The translations under genes were made by a program, and so were the position numbers. Under the pieces are notes generated by a model. That model was not told the DNA's origin. It did not search any database and saw only the letters and a program-made list of their open reading frames with translations. This document shows positions 1 through 8,183 of a stretch of DNA of 64,000 nt, in pieces (the first letter of the stretch is position 1; each line of letters begins with the position of its first letter). The DNA is from Candidatus Eisenbacteria bacterium (GTDB lineage Bacteria; Desulfobacterota; Binatia; DP-6), in the NCBI GenBank assembly GCA_035577985.1, contig DATJZY010000127.1, positions 1 to 64,000 of the forward strand, in the 5' to 3' direction.

Positions 1-2144
1 TCGGTGAGGTTCAGGAGCTGCAGCGACAGCTCGACGTTCCGCCAGCGGTAGCGGGCGATCAGGTCGAGCAGGAAATAGCCGCGCGCGACGAGCGTACGTT
101 GCTCGTTGGCGGGGCGATCGTCGAGGTAGCGCGCGCGGAGACCGACCGAGAGGCCGTTGCCGAACTCGGCCGTGAGGCCGCCGTTCATGAGCAGGGTGGG
201 CGCCAGGGGGATGGCGCCGCCGTTGTCGAAGCGCGGGTCGGCGTAGGAGAGGTCGTAGTCGGCAAACAGCCAGCGCGTGATCTGGTAGCGCGTCTCGAAG
301 TCGATGCCCCAGCGGCGGCTGGACGGGCTCGGCTCGTCGGTGCCGGCGTCGCCCGAGAAGACGAGCTCGCTGTCGAGGTCGAGGAGCCAGAGCGACGCCG
401 CGAGATCCAGGCTGTCGAACTGGCGGGTCCGGGCGCCGAACTCGTAGCCGATCGCACGCGCGAGCGGCGTCACCGTCTGGTCCTCGCCCACGCCCTCGCC
501 GGGGTTCGTGACGCCCGTGAACGCGGCGCCGCCGATCGCCGCGCGCGCGTCGTTCGAGTGAAAGCCCTCGCCGAAGTTGAGGTAGATCTCGGTGTCGCGC
601 ACGGGCGTGATGATGAGGTTCGCCTTGGGGCTCACCTGACCCTGGGTCTGGTAGCCGTCGAGGTAGACGGGGCTGAAGTTCGGATCGGTGCCCTGCTGGG
701 GGAGGCGGTTGTTCACGTCGAAGATGAAGAAGTCGCCGCGCAGCCCGCCGTCGAAGCGCACCCAGTCGTTGAAGAAGATCTGCTGGTTCCAGTAGCCGCT
801 GAACGAATGCTCGCGGACATAGACCTTGTTGATGTCGTAGAAGATCGTCCGGCGCACCTGCCGGTGCAGCGCCACGTCGACGTCGTCGTTGCGGGTTTCG
901 AAGGCGAGCTGCGACTGGAGCGGGATGCCGGCGAGGAACCAGTTGCGCGTGAAGCGCGCCTTCGCGCCGTAGTAGAAGCGGGAGTCGTCCTGCGCGATGC
1001 CGTCGCCGGGGATGTAGTGGGCGCCGGCGCGCACCGGCTTCGCGCGCGTGTCGACGACGGCGCCGTTCGGAAGCTGGACGAAGCGCAGGCCCGTCGAGTT
1101 GAAGAACGTGAAGTCGGAGTACAGGCGCAGCTTGTAGCGGTTGGCGTACGTCTGGACCTCCCACGTGTCGGCGGCCGTCGGCGTGTAGCGCCAGTGGAGG
1201 TCCATGATCTCGCGGTCGGTGTGGCCGCCCTCGGTCGGATCGAGCGAGCCGAAGCGATCGAGCTTCCCCGCCGAGACGAGGCTCAGCGGCACCTGCCCCG
1301 ACCCGTCCCAGTCCGCCTGGTAGCCCATCGTCGTGAGCCACATGTGCGAGAGCGGCGTCGGGTCGAAGCTCATCTTGGCGTAGCCGTTGTAGCGGGCGAG
1401 GTTCTCCGGGTGCTCGAAGGGCCCGTTCGTGTAGTAGGCCTGCGCCGCGATCATCGTCTTCACCTGCCCGACCTGCGGCGAGGCGCCGACGACGTAGCGC
1501 ATGGTGTCGAACGACCCGCCCTCGGCGAGGAAGAAGTTCTCGGCGAACACGTCCTTGGTGACGAAGTTGATCGCCCCGGCGGTCGCGAAGTCGCCGAACT
1601 GCGTGAAGTACGGGCCCTTGTAGAGGCCGACGCGGTCGATCACCTCGGGGATCAGGAAGTTCGGATCCGCGTAGCCCTGCCCGTGGGCGTGGGTCGGAAA
1701 GTTGATCGGCATGTCGTCGACCGAGACGGCGACGTCGGTGCCGTGGTCCGCGTCGAAGCCGCGCAGGAACCACTGCGGCGCTTTCGATCCACCCTGATGC
1801 TGCGCCACCACGACACCCGGCAGGTTGTTCAGGATCTGCATGATCGTCTGGTGCGGGCGGACGTCGAAATCGTGGGCGCGGATGTCCTGCGCCGACGCGG
1901 CGCTCATCGGCTTCCTCGATTCGACCACCAGCTCCTCGAGCCGCGTCTCGTTCTTGCTCGCCGGCGGTGCCTGGTCGGACGAATCCCCTCCCGGATCGGG
2001 CTTTCCGTCGCCTTCTTCAGTCATCTGTTCGCTCGTCGTCGTGGTCGTGTCCGCAGCCGTGTCGTCCGCCGCGCGCGCGACAGCCACCGCGCACGCGACC
2101 CACACGACGATGCCGAGCACACGACCCCTGCAGGATCGCAGCAT
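1..2144 (-). CDS. TonB-dependent outer-membrane receptor (3' end beyond window)
   Basis: The reverse strand reads open from an ATG at 2144 to the window edge, so about 714 residues are visible and the C-terminus is missing. A strong ribosome binding site (GGGAGGAG) precedes the ATG. The protein has a signal peptide, a Thr/Asp/Glu-rich spacer, a possible TonB-box stretch (RLEELVVES), then a plug domain (QTIMQILNNLPGVVV, LRGFDADHG, VSVDDMPINFPTHAHGQ) and alternating aromatic barrel strands. Such receptors import metal chelates or other scarce ligands across the outer membrane using TonB energy. The substrate cannot be read from sequence. The adjacent His-rich exported protein and the copper-themed neighbourhood make a metal or metallophore plausible, which is inference. 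Confidence in the family is high. Confidence 0.93.
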   Translation of the reverse strand, partial: MLRSCRGRVLGIVVWVACAVAVARAADDTAADTTTTTSEQMTEEGDGKPDPGGDSSDQAPPASKNETRLEELVVESRKPMSAASAQDIRAHDFDVRPHQTIMQILNNLPGVVVAQHQGGSKAPQWFLRGFDADHGTDVAVSVDDMPINFPTHAHGQGYADPNFLIPEVIDRVGLYKGPYFTQFGDFATAGAINFVTKDVFAENFFLAEGGSFDTMRYVVGASPQVGQVKTMIAAQAYYTNGPFEHPENLARYNGYAKMSFDPTPLSHMWLTTMGYQADWDGSGQVPLSLVSAGKLDRFGSLDPTEGGHTDREIMDLHWRYTPTAADTWEVQTYANRYKLRLYSDFTFFNSTGLRFVQLPNGAVVDTRAKPVRAGAHYIPGDGIAQDDSRFYYGAKARFTRNWFLAGIPLQSQLAFETRNDDVDVALHRQVRRTIFYDINKVYVREHSFSGYWNQQIFFNDWVRFDGGLRGDFFIFDVNNRLPQQGTDPNFSPVYLDGYQTQGQVSPKANLIITPVRDTEIYLNFGEGFHSNDARAAIGGAAFTGVTNPGEGVGEDQTVTPLARAIGYEFGARTRQFDSLDLAASLWLLDLDSELVFSGDAGTDEPSPSSRRWGIDFETRYQITRWLFADYDLSYADPRFDNGGAIPLAPTLLMNGGLTAEFGNGLSVGLRARYLDDRPANEQRTLVARGYFLLDLIARYRWRNVELSLQLLNLT

Positions 2145-2216
2145 GGCGCTCTCCTCCCTCCGGCGGATCGTGACGAGACACGATCCGCGCACGCTCGTGA
2201 TCGGGGACGATTCGGA

Positions 2217-2645
2217 TCAGAAGCGTGCGAGCGGAGGCGGACCGCGCGAGCGGATCGTCCCGAGGGCGAGTGCGCGGACGGCGGGAAGCGCCGCGGGACC
2301 CTCGGTCATGACGTGGAGCGCGAGCTCGACGTGCGGCGTCGCCGGCGGGGTCGCCGGCTGGAACGGCGAGACGACGTGCGCATGGTGCAGCGGGTCCGCG
2401 GTCCCGTGGGCGATCCGCGGCCGGTGCGCGTGGCCCCGATGGCGCCGCGCGTGCGCCGCCTCGGCGTCGTGATGGTGATGATGATCCGCGTGGTCGTGAT
2501 CGTCGTCGCCGTGCACGAGGAACGCGTGCACGTGATCGTGGTCGCCGCCGGCGTGGCGGTGCGCGACCACCTGCGGGCCGGGAACGGCCGTCGTGGCGGC
2601 GAAGGCCGCCAGCACCAGGACGGCGATGTGGGCGTTCTGCCTCAC
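2217..2645 (-). CDS. His-rich exported protein, probable metal binding
   Basis: This protein of about 142 residues has a hydrophobic signal peptide ending in an Ala-rich site (PQVVA) followed directly by HRHAGGDHDHVHA and a second cluster DHDHADHHHHHD. The predicted mature protein therefore starts with histidine and carries more than 20 His in its first half. The C-terminal half is a plain Val/Leu/Pro-rich stretch with no family I recognise. The GTG at 2645 is preferred because it places the signal peptide at the N-terminus; a GTG at 2663 is also in frame. It lies directly upstream of the TonB receptor on the same strand, so a shared transcript is likely. Periplasmic metal capture or delivery to the receptor is inferred from composition only. 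Confidence 0.72.
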   Translation of the reverse strand: MRQNAHIAVLVLAAFAATTAVPGPQVVAHRHAGGDHDHVHAFLVHGDDDHDHADHHHHHDAEAAHARRHRGHAHRPRIAHGTADPLHHAHVVSPFQPATPPATPHVELALHVMTEGPAALPAVRALALGTIRSRGPPPLARF

Positions 2646-2960
2646 CGGTGTCTGCCCTACCACGCTGTCGAGGTCACGGTCACGGACTTGTTCCTCCCGG
2701 TCCTACGGGCCGGGGTAGGTCGCCGGATGGCGGTTCGCCGCTGTCGAGGGCGCTCCCCATCGCAGGGGGCATGCGACATCGTGTCGCACCTGCGCCCCGG
2801 CGATCGTCCCGGTGCGCTCCGCCGCGCCCACGACCGGAAAGGGCCGCCGAAACCGCATGGTGGGCTAGGGCAGCCGATCGGCGACCGTTCCGACGGATCG
2901 CGCCGGCGGCGCGCACGGTTGCATTGCGCGGTTGGTGCACGTCCGGTAGCGTTTTTCACG
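2646..2960. promoter_or_regulatory. Divergent intergenic promoter region
   Basis: About 315 bp separate the His-rich/TonB unit (minus) from the family A operon (plus). The only strong signal I see is the 17-bp dyad at 2772-2788, listed separately. No convincing gene is present; the open frames across it are shadows. The dyad could serve both divergent promoters. Confidence 0.5.
2772..2788. promoter_or_regulatory. RegA/PrrA-type operator, site 1
   Basis: The site reads TGCGACATCGTGTCGCA, a perfect inverted repeat of TGCGACA around TCG. It fits the published RegA/PrrA pattern YGCGRC-N-GNCGC with a 5-bp spacer. It lies 173 bp before the family A gene at 2961 and 127 bp before the His-rich gene at 2645. 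A RegA homologue is encoded at 12245-12796. Binding is inferred. Confidence 0.65.
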
Positions 2961-3914
2961 ATGCGGCGCAGAGCGTGCTTCCTCATCGTGCTCGCCATGC
3001 TGCCGCGCACGGCCGCATTCGCCCACGAGCACATGTACATCGCGTCCGCCGCGCCCGGCTCGGGCGCGCTCGAACTCGTGGGCTACGATTTCACGCGCGC
3101 CTTCCCCGTCGCCCAGCTTCCGAACGCTCCAGACACCTGGATCGGCGTCGACCCGTCGTTCAATTCGCTCATGGCCGACGATCCCACGAACGGCGCCTAC
3201 CAGATCAAGAAGGGCCGCAAGATCAAGATGGTCCTGACCGCGATCGATCCGGAGCTCAGCGTCGTGCTAAACGGAAAGACCCTACGCCAGCCGGGCGACG
3301 TGGGCGTCGTCGGCAAGATGCCATATCTGCATCAACACCCCCAGTGGACTCTCACGATCCCGCCCGGGAGCGTTGGCACGTTCCACGTCTCGTTCAAGGT
3401 GAAGGGCGCCGGCTACGTCGCGTCCCCGGTGTACACCGGCACGGTGAGCAACGTGGGCGACGCGACGACCACGACCCTGCCCGGTAGCGTGACGACGACG
3501 ACGGTCCCGTCCGACTGCACCGTGACACCCTGCAACGACGGGAATCCGTGCACGACCGACGTCTGCGACGCGGGCACCTGCCGCTACGACCCGGTGACCG
3601 ACGCCGATGCCGTGCTGTGTCGTCTCGAGCAGATGGCGACCGAGCTCAACACGATCACCGCGAGCGGCTCCAAGCAACACGCGGCGCTCGTCCGTCTGTA
3701 CCGGACGACCGGCAAGGCCCGAGCGGTCATGCAAGCGGCGGCCAGCCGGGGGAAGCCGTCGCCGAGGGCGGGACGTCTGGTGAGCCGGCTCACGCAGCTC
3801 ACCGACGCGGCGGATCGCGTGGGCCTCTTCGTCGGATCGGTCGGCGACGAGATACGCACCCTGGCGAGCACCGCATACGACGCGTTCGCTCTTTGGCGCG
3901 CCTCACGTGGCTGA
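2961..3914 (+). CDS. Exported family A protein, copy 1 (candidate histidine-brace copper protein)
   Basis: The product is 317 residues. A signal peptide of about 21 residues ends AAFA, so the mature protein should begin HEHMYIAS. A beta-rich domain follows and ends with MPYLHQHPQWTL, putting an HxH pair at mature residues 103 and 105. After it come a Thr-rich linker, a Cys-rich block (CNDGNPCTTDVCDAGTC) and a helical tail. An N-terminal His plus a distant HxH is the ligand set of the PmoB CuB site, and CopC and LPMOs also use an N-terminal His; I claim no overall homology to these. The start at 2961 was chosen because it gives the signal peptide. Paralogues lie at 9380 and 10600. It is first in a run of five tightly spaced genes. 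Confidence 0.8.
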   Translation: MRRRACFLIVLAMLPRTAAFAHEHMYIASAAPGSGALELVGYDFTRAFPVAQLPNAPDTWIGVDPSFNSLMADDPTNGAYQIKKGRKIKMVLTAIDPELSVVLNGKTLRQPGDVGVVGKMPYLHQHPQWTLTIPPGSVGTFHVSFKVKGAGYVASPVYTGTVSNVGDATTTTLPGSVTTTTVPSDCTVTPCNDGNPCTTDVCDAGTCRYDPVTDADAVLCRLEQMATELNTITASGSKQHAALVRLYRTTGKARAVMQAAASRGKPSPRAGRLVSRLTQLTDAADRVGLFVGSVGDEIRTLASTAYDAFALWRASRG

Positions 3915-3930
3915 GGTGCTGGAGGCTTCG

Positions 3931-4374
3931 ATGGCGTTTCCCCGACTTCGTCCACTGCTCGCCTGCGCAGCGCTCGCTTTTGCCGCGCCCGCGCTGGCGG
4001 CCTCGGGCACGCAGCAGTTCATCGCCGTCCTGAACGGTGGGCAGGTCGTCCCACCCAGCAGCAGCCGCGCCTTCGGCGTCGGCTATCTCACGTACGACAA
4101 GGCGCTGCGCCGCCTGTGCTACACGATCACGTACTCGACGCTCGACGGTCTCGAGACCGACGCGCATCTGCACGGCGGCGAGCCCGGCAAGACGGACGCC
4201 GTGTTCTACGACCTCACGCCCCTCGGCGGTCCGAAGCTCGGCTGCGTCGGCCCGCTGAAGACGAAGGAAGTGAAGCTCCTCATGCACGGTGACACGTACA
4301 TCAACATCCACACCGTGCCCTGGGCCGCCGGCGAGATCCGCGGCCAGGTGCTGCCCATGCGAACCGGCCGATAG
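3931..4374 (+). CDS. CHRD-domain exported protein
   Basis: The 147-residue product has a signal peptide (ending ALA-ASG) and one CHRD domain. Visible hallmarks are FIAVLNGGQVVPPSSS near the mature N-terminus, HLHGGEPG in the middle, and YINIHTVPWAAGEIRGQV near the end. CHRD domains are small beta folds found in bacterial extracellular proteins; their ligand is not established. The ATG at 3931 has GGAGG six bases upstream, better than the in-frame GTG at 3907. The gene starts 16 bp after the family A gene and one base before the next gene, so it is cotranscribed. The His residues resemble those of its operon mates, but a metal role is speculative. Confidence 0.85.
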   Translation: MAFPRLRPLLACAALAFAAPALAASGTQQFIAVLNGGQVVPPSSSRAFGVGYLTYDKALRRLCYTITYSTLDGLETDAHLHGGEPGKTDAVFYDLTPLGGPKLGCVGPLKTKEVKLLMHGDTYINIHTVPWAAGEIRGQVLPMRTGR

Positions 4375-4375
4375 C

Positions 4376-5212
4376 GTGCGTCGGATCGCGAGAACGTTGG
4401 TGGCGCTGGCGCTGGCTGGGTCCGTGTCGACCGCGGCCCAGTGTCCGCCCGACTGCTTCGCGGGCGGCGGCGTCGCCGCGGCCGACTGCCTGGTGCAGTT
4501 CGGCGGCATCGGCGCGGCGAGAACGACGTGCGCCGACGGCGATCCGGCGTGCGACGCCGACGGGGTCGTCGACGGGACGTGCACCTTCGAGCTGACCGTC
4601 TGCATCAACGTGCCCGGCCCGGGCTGCACGCCCGATGCGGTCGTGGGGCCCGTCGTCGGACCGGCGGCGAGCTCCGCCGCACGCGCGCTGGCGGCGGGCG
4701 TGGCCGGACTGGATCCACGCCGCCCGGGGTGTGCGACCGCGCGCGTGCCGGTGCCGCTGCGCGCCGGCCTGCACGGCCTCGCGCCCGCGACGGCGCGTAT
4801 CGTGGTGAGCGCCAAGGGTCGTCGCACCGACCGGGACCGCCTGGTGCTCGGCTGCACGCCGAGCGCGGCGGCACCGTCGTTCGCGGTCGTGGCTCCGATC
4901 TTCGCCGCGCGATGCGCGACGCTCGGCTGTCACACCGTCACGCTCCCCAACAGCACGCCGCCGCTGGAGACGACGGTCGCGCGATCGGCCGTGCTCGACG
5001 TGCCGTCGCTGGACGTCCCGAGCCTGAAGCTCGTGGCCCCCGGCGATGTCGCGGCGAGCTGGCTCGCCCGCAAGATCCTCGGACGCCGGTTGGTCGACCG
5101 CAGCCGGCTCATGCCCGACGGTTGTCCGAAGACGCCACCCGCCGGCGGCTGCCTCACCCCCGCCGACAAGGCCGCCATCGTCGGCTGGATCGCCGGTGGC
5201 GCGCCCGACTGA
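4376..5212 (+). CDS. Exported protein with C-terminal cytochrome-c-like segment, CX4CH motif
   Basis: The 278-residue product starts at a GTG one base after the CHRD stop codon. A signal peptide (ending STAA) precedes a Cys-rich N-terminal half typical of the exported proteins in this locus (CPPDC, CADGDPACDADG). The C-terminal 110 residues resemble small planctomycete-type cytochrome c modules: IFAARCATLGCHTV gives a possible haem site, RLMPDGCPK a possible distal Met, and DKAAIVGWIAGGAPD the usual terminal helix. The haem motif has four residues between the cysteines rather than two. CX4CH haem sites are known but rare, so covalent haem is uncertain. Electron transfer within the operon's process is the simplest proposal. 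Confidence 0.7.
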   Translation: MRRIARTLVALALAGSVSTAAQCPPDCFAGGGVAAADCLVQFGGIGAARTTCADGDPACDADGVVDGTCTFELTVCINVPGPGCTPDAVVGPVVGPAASSAARALAAGVAGLDPRRPGCATARVPVPLRAGLHGLAPATARIVVSAKGRRTDRDRLVLGCTPSAAAPSFAVVAPIFAARCATLGCHTVTLPNSTPPLETTVARSAVLDVPSLDVPSLKLVAPGDVAASWLARKILGRRLVDRSRLMPDGCPKTPPAGGCLTPADKAAIVGWIAGGAPD

Positions 5213-5237
5213 CCCCCAACCCCAGAGGAGAGAGAGC

Positions 5238-5783
5238 ATGCAGCGTACCACCATCGTCGTCGTCGCGACCCTGATCCTCGCAGCGACCAGCGTTCGGGCC
5301 CACGAGTTCCCGACCGTCGCCAAGCAGCTGAAGTCGAGCCTCGTCCAGAACTATGCGCAGTGCACGGCCCCGACGACCATGACGAGCGGCGGCAAGCCGG
5401 CCTGCGGCGGCGAGCCCGATCCCGTCGACACGCAGTGCACCTTCGCGTCGAAGAGCCAGGGGACGCTCACGGCCACCATCAGCAAGACCTCGATCAAGCT
5501 GAAGGCCGCGCTGAAGGGGCTGTCCCCCGCGTGCAACGGCGAAACGCTCACCGCGGCGCTCGGCGTGCGCACGACCACCGACGACTGCCCGGACGGCCAC
5601 TGCACGGTCGTGGACGACGAGATCACCGGCGGCACCTGTACCGTGGCCAAGGGCAAGTGCGCGCTCGCGGCGACCATCCCGACCGGCTATTCGGCCGGCG
5701 CGGGGAGCGAGATGACGGTCCGCACCTGCGGCATACGTCACGGCATGCTCGACGCCTTCACGTGCGGGGTGATGGTTCGATAG
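5238..5783 (+). CDS. Exported family B Cys-rich protein, copy 1
   Basis: The product has 181 residues. Its signal peptide of about 21 residues ends SVRA, leaving HEFPTVAKQLKSSLVQNY as the mature N-terminus. Ten cysteines follow, plus two His positions (CPDGHC and CGIRHG) that are conserved in the paralogue at 11619. I recognise no named family. The three shared His (residue 1, DGHC, RHG) and paired cysteines could form a metal site in a disulfide-stabilised beta domain, which is inference. A good ribosome binding site (AGGAGAGAG) sits before the ATG. It is the fourth gene of the operon starting at 2961. Confidence 0.75.
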   Translation: MQRTTIVVVATLILAATSVRAHEFPTVAKQLKSSLVQNYAQCTAPTTMTSGGKPACGGEPDPVDTQCTFASKSQGTLTATISKTSIKLKAALKGLSPACNGETLTAALGVRTTTDDCPDGHCTVVDDEITGGTCTVAKGKCALAATIPTGYSAGAGSEMTVRTCGIRHGMLDAFTCGVMVR

Positions 5784-5793
5784 AATCGAGATC

Positions 5794-6783
5794 GTGCGCG
5801 CGCGCCGTCTCCTCCTCGTCCTCGTCGCCCTCGCCTCGCGCGCGTCGGCGCACGTCGTCCCCGTCGATCCGAGTCGCTGCACGTTCGACCCGATCGCCGT
5901 CGACGTGCCGGCGCTGGGGCTGAGCGCCGTCGCGACGGCGCCGGCCGGCGGGGACGCGCTGCGGCTCGTGTACGACGTCGGGACGGGCCGCGTGCAGATC
6001 TGTCCCGCAGCGTCGAGCGACGGTGCCGCGGAGTGCCAGCCGTCTCTGCCGGTGGCCTTCTCGCTCGGATCGATCGCCGGGTCGCTCCAGCTACCCACGC
6101 TCTTCGGCGGCGCGTTGTCGTCGAGCGGCGATCTCGTCATCCCCGGGGTACCGATCTTCCTGCAGGCGGGAGCCTCGTCGGCCACCGTGCCGGTGACGTT
6201 CACGACGGGTCTCGCGGTCGCCGGCGACGCCGTGATCGCCGGCAGTCCCATCGCGGGGCTCGATCACGTCGAGCTCGTCGGCGTCGTCATGGCGCCGCTC
6301 GATCCGCCGTTGGGCGGCATTCCGCTGGTTCTGCGGGTCGCATGCGCACCCATTCCGGGACCCGACGTCGACCAGTTCACGAGTCCGCCCCGCGTCGTCC
6401 GTCTCGCGGGCCGCTTGGCGCCGGACCGCGCGCGGCTGAAAGCGACGATCGACTTTCCGGATCCCACACGTACGCTGGCAGCCGGCCCGCTGTTGCTGCG
6501 GCTGGTGGCGGGCGCGTCGACCATCGCGACGGGCTCGGTGTCGCTCGCCCCGCAGGGCAAGGGCCTCGCCGGCGGGGATGCGAGCGGGCGATGGAAGGTC
6601 GTCGCGACACCGCGCAAGCACGCGCGCTGGATCGTCACCCTCGATGTGGCGGGTCCGACGCTCCCGGCAATCGATGGCGCGGGTGCCATCGTCGGGTTCA
6701 CGGCAGACCTCGGCAACGGGATCGCTCGCAGCGAGCGTCGCTTCCGCGCCGCGGCCCATCGCACGCAGCTCCGCGCTTCCTGA
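5794..6783 (+). CDS. Exported family C protein, copy 1
   Basis: The 329-residue product starts at a GTG ten bases after the family B gene. Its signal peptide (about 19 residues, ending ASA) leaves HVVPVDPSRCTFDPI as the mature N-terminus. The rest is Val/Ala/Gly-rich, probably all-beta, with four cysteines (RCTF, ICPA, ECQP, ACAP). It is clearly paralogous to the minus-strand protein ending at 7173 (shared AHVVP, CTFDP/CTIDP, DQF..PP..VVRRLAG, GLTTGL-type strands). No second His is shared by both copies, so a metal role for the N-terminal His is less supported here than in families A and B. No known family recognised. Confidence 0.72.
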   Translation: MRARRLLLVLVALASRASAHVVPVDPSRCTFDPIAVDVPALGLSAVATAPAGGDALRLVYDVGTGRVQICPAASSDGAAECQPSLPVAFSLGSIAGSLQLPTLFGGALSSSGDLVIPGVPIFLQAGASSATVPVTFTTGLAVAGDAVIAGSPIAGLDHVELVGVVMAPLDPPLGGIPLVLRVACAPIPGPDVDQFTSPPRVVRLAGRLAPDRARLKATIDFPDPTRTLAAGPLLLRLVAGASTIATGSVSLAPQGKGLAGGDASGRWKVVATPRKHARWIVTLDVAGPTLPAIDGAGAIVGFTADLGNGIARSERRFRAAAHRTQLRAS

Positions 6784-6816
6784 CGCCCAGCCGGCAGTGA
6801 TCGGTTGCTGGCCCGC

Positions 6817-6833
6817 TGCGACCACATGCCGCA
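6817..6833. promoter_or_regulatory. RegA/PrrA-type operator, site 2
   Basis: TGCGACCACATGCCGCA fits YGCGAC-N5-GNCGCA with one change from a perfect dyad in the right half-site. It lies 40 bp before the small exported-protein gene at 6873 and after the family C stop codon, where a promoter would be expected. Confidence 0.5.
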
Positions 6834-6872
6834 TCGCCCGACCGGGACCGCTTGGGGTAAGCGTGCAGCCCG

Positions 6873-7157
6873 ATGTCCCGCTTCGGAATCGCCATCGTGT
6901 GCGCGGCAGCGGGGCTCGTGGGCTGGACGCCCGCGGCTGTCGTCGCGACTCCTCTGTCGTCGCGTGACGAGTCCGGCGTCATCCGATTCGTCGTGCCCGA
7001 CGACTGGCGGTGCACGTCGAGCGCCGGCTGCGTCGTGTGCTGGAACGCCAGCGGGCACCCGAGCGGCGTGATGCTGCCGTTCGGCGCAAACGGCGCCCCC
7101 CACGCGCGTGAGCTCGATCCCGGCTACGGCTTCGAGCTCTGCCCGCCCGGCGACTGA
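6873..7157 (+). CDS. Small exported protein, unknown function
   Basis: This is a 94-residue product with a signal peptide (SRFGIAIVCAAAGLVGW..VVA). The mature part, about 68 residues, has four cysteines (WRCTSSAGCVVCWN and ELCPPGD) and two His. I recognise no family. An operator-like dyad sits 40 bp upstream, suggesting its own promoter rather than readthrough. It ends 15 bp before the convergent family C gene. Being short, it could be overlooked by gene callers, but the signal peptide, Cys pattern and position support a real gene. Confidence 0.55.
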   Translation: MSRFGIAIVCAAAGLVGWTPAAVVATPLSSRDESGVIRFVVPDDWRCTSSAGCVVCWNASGHPSGVMLPFGANGAPHARELDPGYGFELCPPGD

Positions 7158-7172
7158 AGACCGCCAGCGCGA

Positions 7173-8183
7173 TCAGCGGCGCAGGGCGTTTCCCTCCGGG
7201 TCCGGGTGGAACAGGCGCTCGCCACGGGCGAGGAGCCGACCGGTGTCGAACGTCAGGCCGACCAGCGACGGCCCGCCCTGCGCCACCTTCAGCCCCGTCA
7301 CGTCGAGCATCCTGATCGTCAGGGCCGCGGTGTTGGCTGAGCCCCACTTCACCGTGACGACGACGCGTCCATCGGCGCTGCTCGCGGTGTTCCGTCGCTT
7401 CGCGCGGGTCCATCCGGACACGATCCCCGAAGCGAGCGGCTCGCCGTCGACCCGCAGAACCAGCAGCGCCGATTGTCCCGCGAGAGTCTGCCGGTCGGCG
7501 GGGCCGAGGACGAGCTTCGCGCGCAGGTCGACCTCACGGGCGCCGATCGTACCCGCGAGACGTCGCACGACGCTCGGGCGCACGAACTGGTCCTTGTCGG
7601 GCACCGGACGGGGCACGCACGACAGCCGCACCACGACCGCATCGCTCGGGAGCGGCGGGGGCAGCGCGCCGCCCGGGATCACGCCCAGCATCACCCAGCT
7701 ACCGAGACCCTCGAGCGGCGCACCTGCCATCACGATCCCACCCGCCGCGACGAGGCCCGTCGTGAGCGACAGCGGCACCGTGACGGTGTTCGTACCGGTG
7801 GTGATCGTGACGGGAACGTCGTCGGCGATGAGATCGCCGCTCGACATCATGAGGGCGGTGAAGCGCGCCGGTAGCGCGAGCGTCCCGCCGGCGGCGCCGA
7901 GCGCGAAGCTCCTCGGCGAGGAAGCGCTGCAGTCGCCGGGGTCGGCCGGCGTCGCCGCACAGAACCGGACGACGCTCGCGTTGGCGTCGTACACGCCGCG
8001 CAACGCTCCATCACCTGCGTCACCGGCGCTGCCGGTCGTCCCCGAGGCGGGGATCTCGAGGCCGAGCGGATCGATCGTGCACAGGCTCGGCGGAATCGGC
8101 ACGACGTGCGCCGATGCCGGCCGTGTCACCATGACGACGCCGAGCGCGAGCGCGGCGATGCCGAGACGGTTCAGAAGCGCCAC
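7173..8183 (-). CDS. Exported family C protein, copy 2
   Basis: The 336-residue product starts at a GTG at 8183 that overlaps the end of the upstream barrel gene by 13 bp, which implies translational coupling. Its signal peptide of about 25 residues ends RPASA, leaving HVVPIPPSLCTIDPLGLEI. The remainder parallels copy 1 at 5794-6783: a beta-rich protein with CVPRPVPDKDQFVRPSVV and a C-terminal Ig-like stretch. Divergence from copy 1 is substantial, so the duplication is old. Function unknown; an extracytoplasmic location is well supported. Confidence 0.75.
   Translation of the reverse strand: MALLNRLGIAALALGVVMVTRPASAHVVPIPPSLCTIDPLGLEIPASGTTGSAGDAGDGALRGVYDANASVVRFCAATPADPGDCSASSPRSFALGAAGGTLALPARFTALMMSSGDLIADDVPVTITTGTNTVTVPLSLTTGLVAAGGIVMAGAPLEGLGSWVMLGVIPGGALPPPLPSDAVVVRLSCVPRPVPDKDQFVRPSVVRRLAGTIGAREVDLRAKLVLGPADRQTLAGQSALLVLRVDGEPLASGIVSGWTRAKRRNTASSADGRVVVTVKWGSANTAALTIRMLDVTGLKVAQGGPSLVGLTFDTGRLLARGERLFHPDPEGNALRR

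Noticed and set aside
99-2960. Very long plus-strand open frame running up to the family A gene
   Set aside because: It is antisense to the TonB receptor, which shows clear plug and barrel motifs. The translation is Arg/Val/Glu-rich without domains, typical of a GC-rich shadow.
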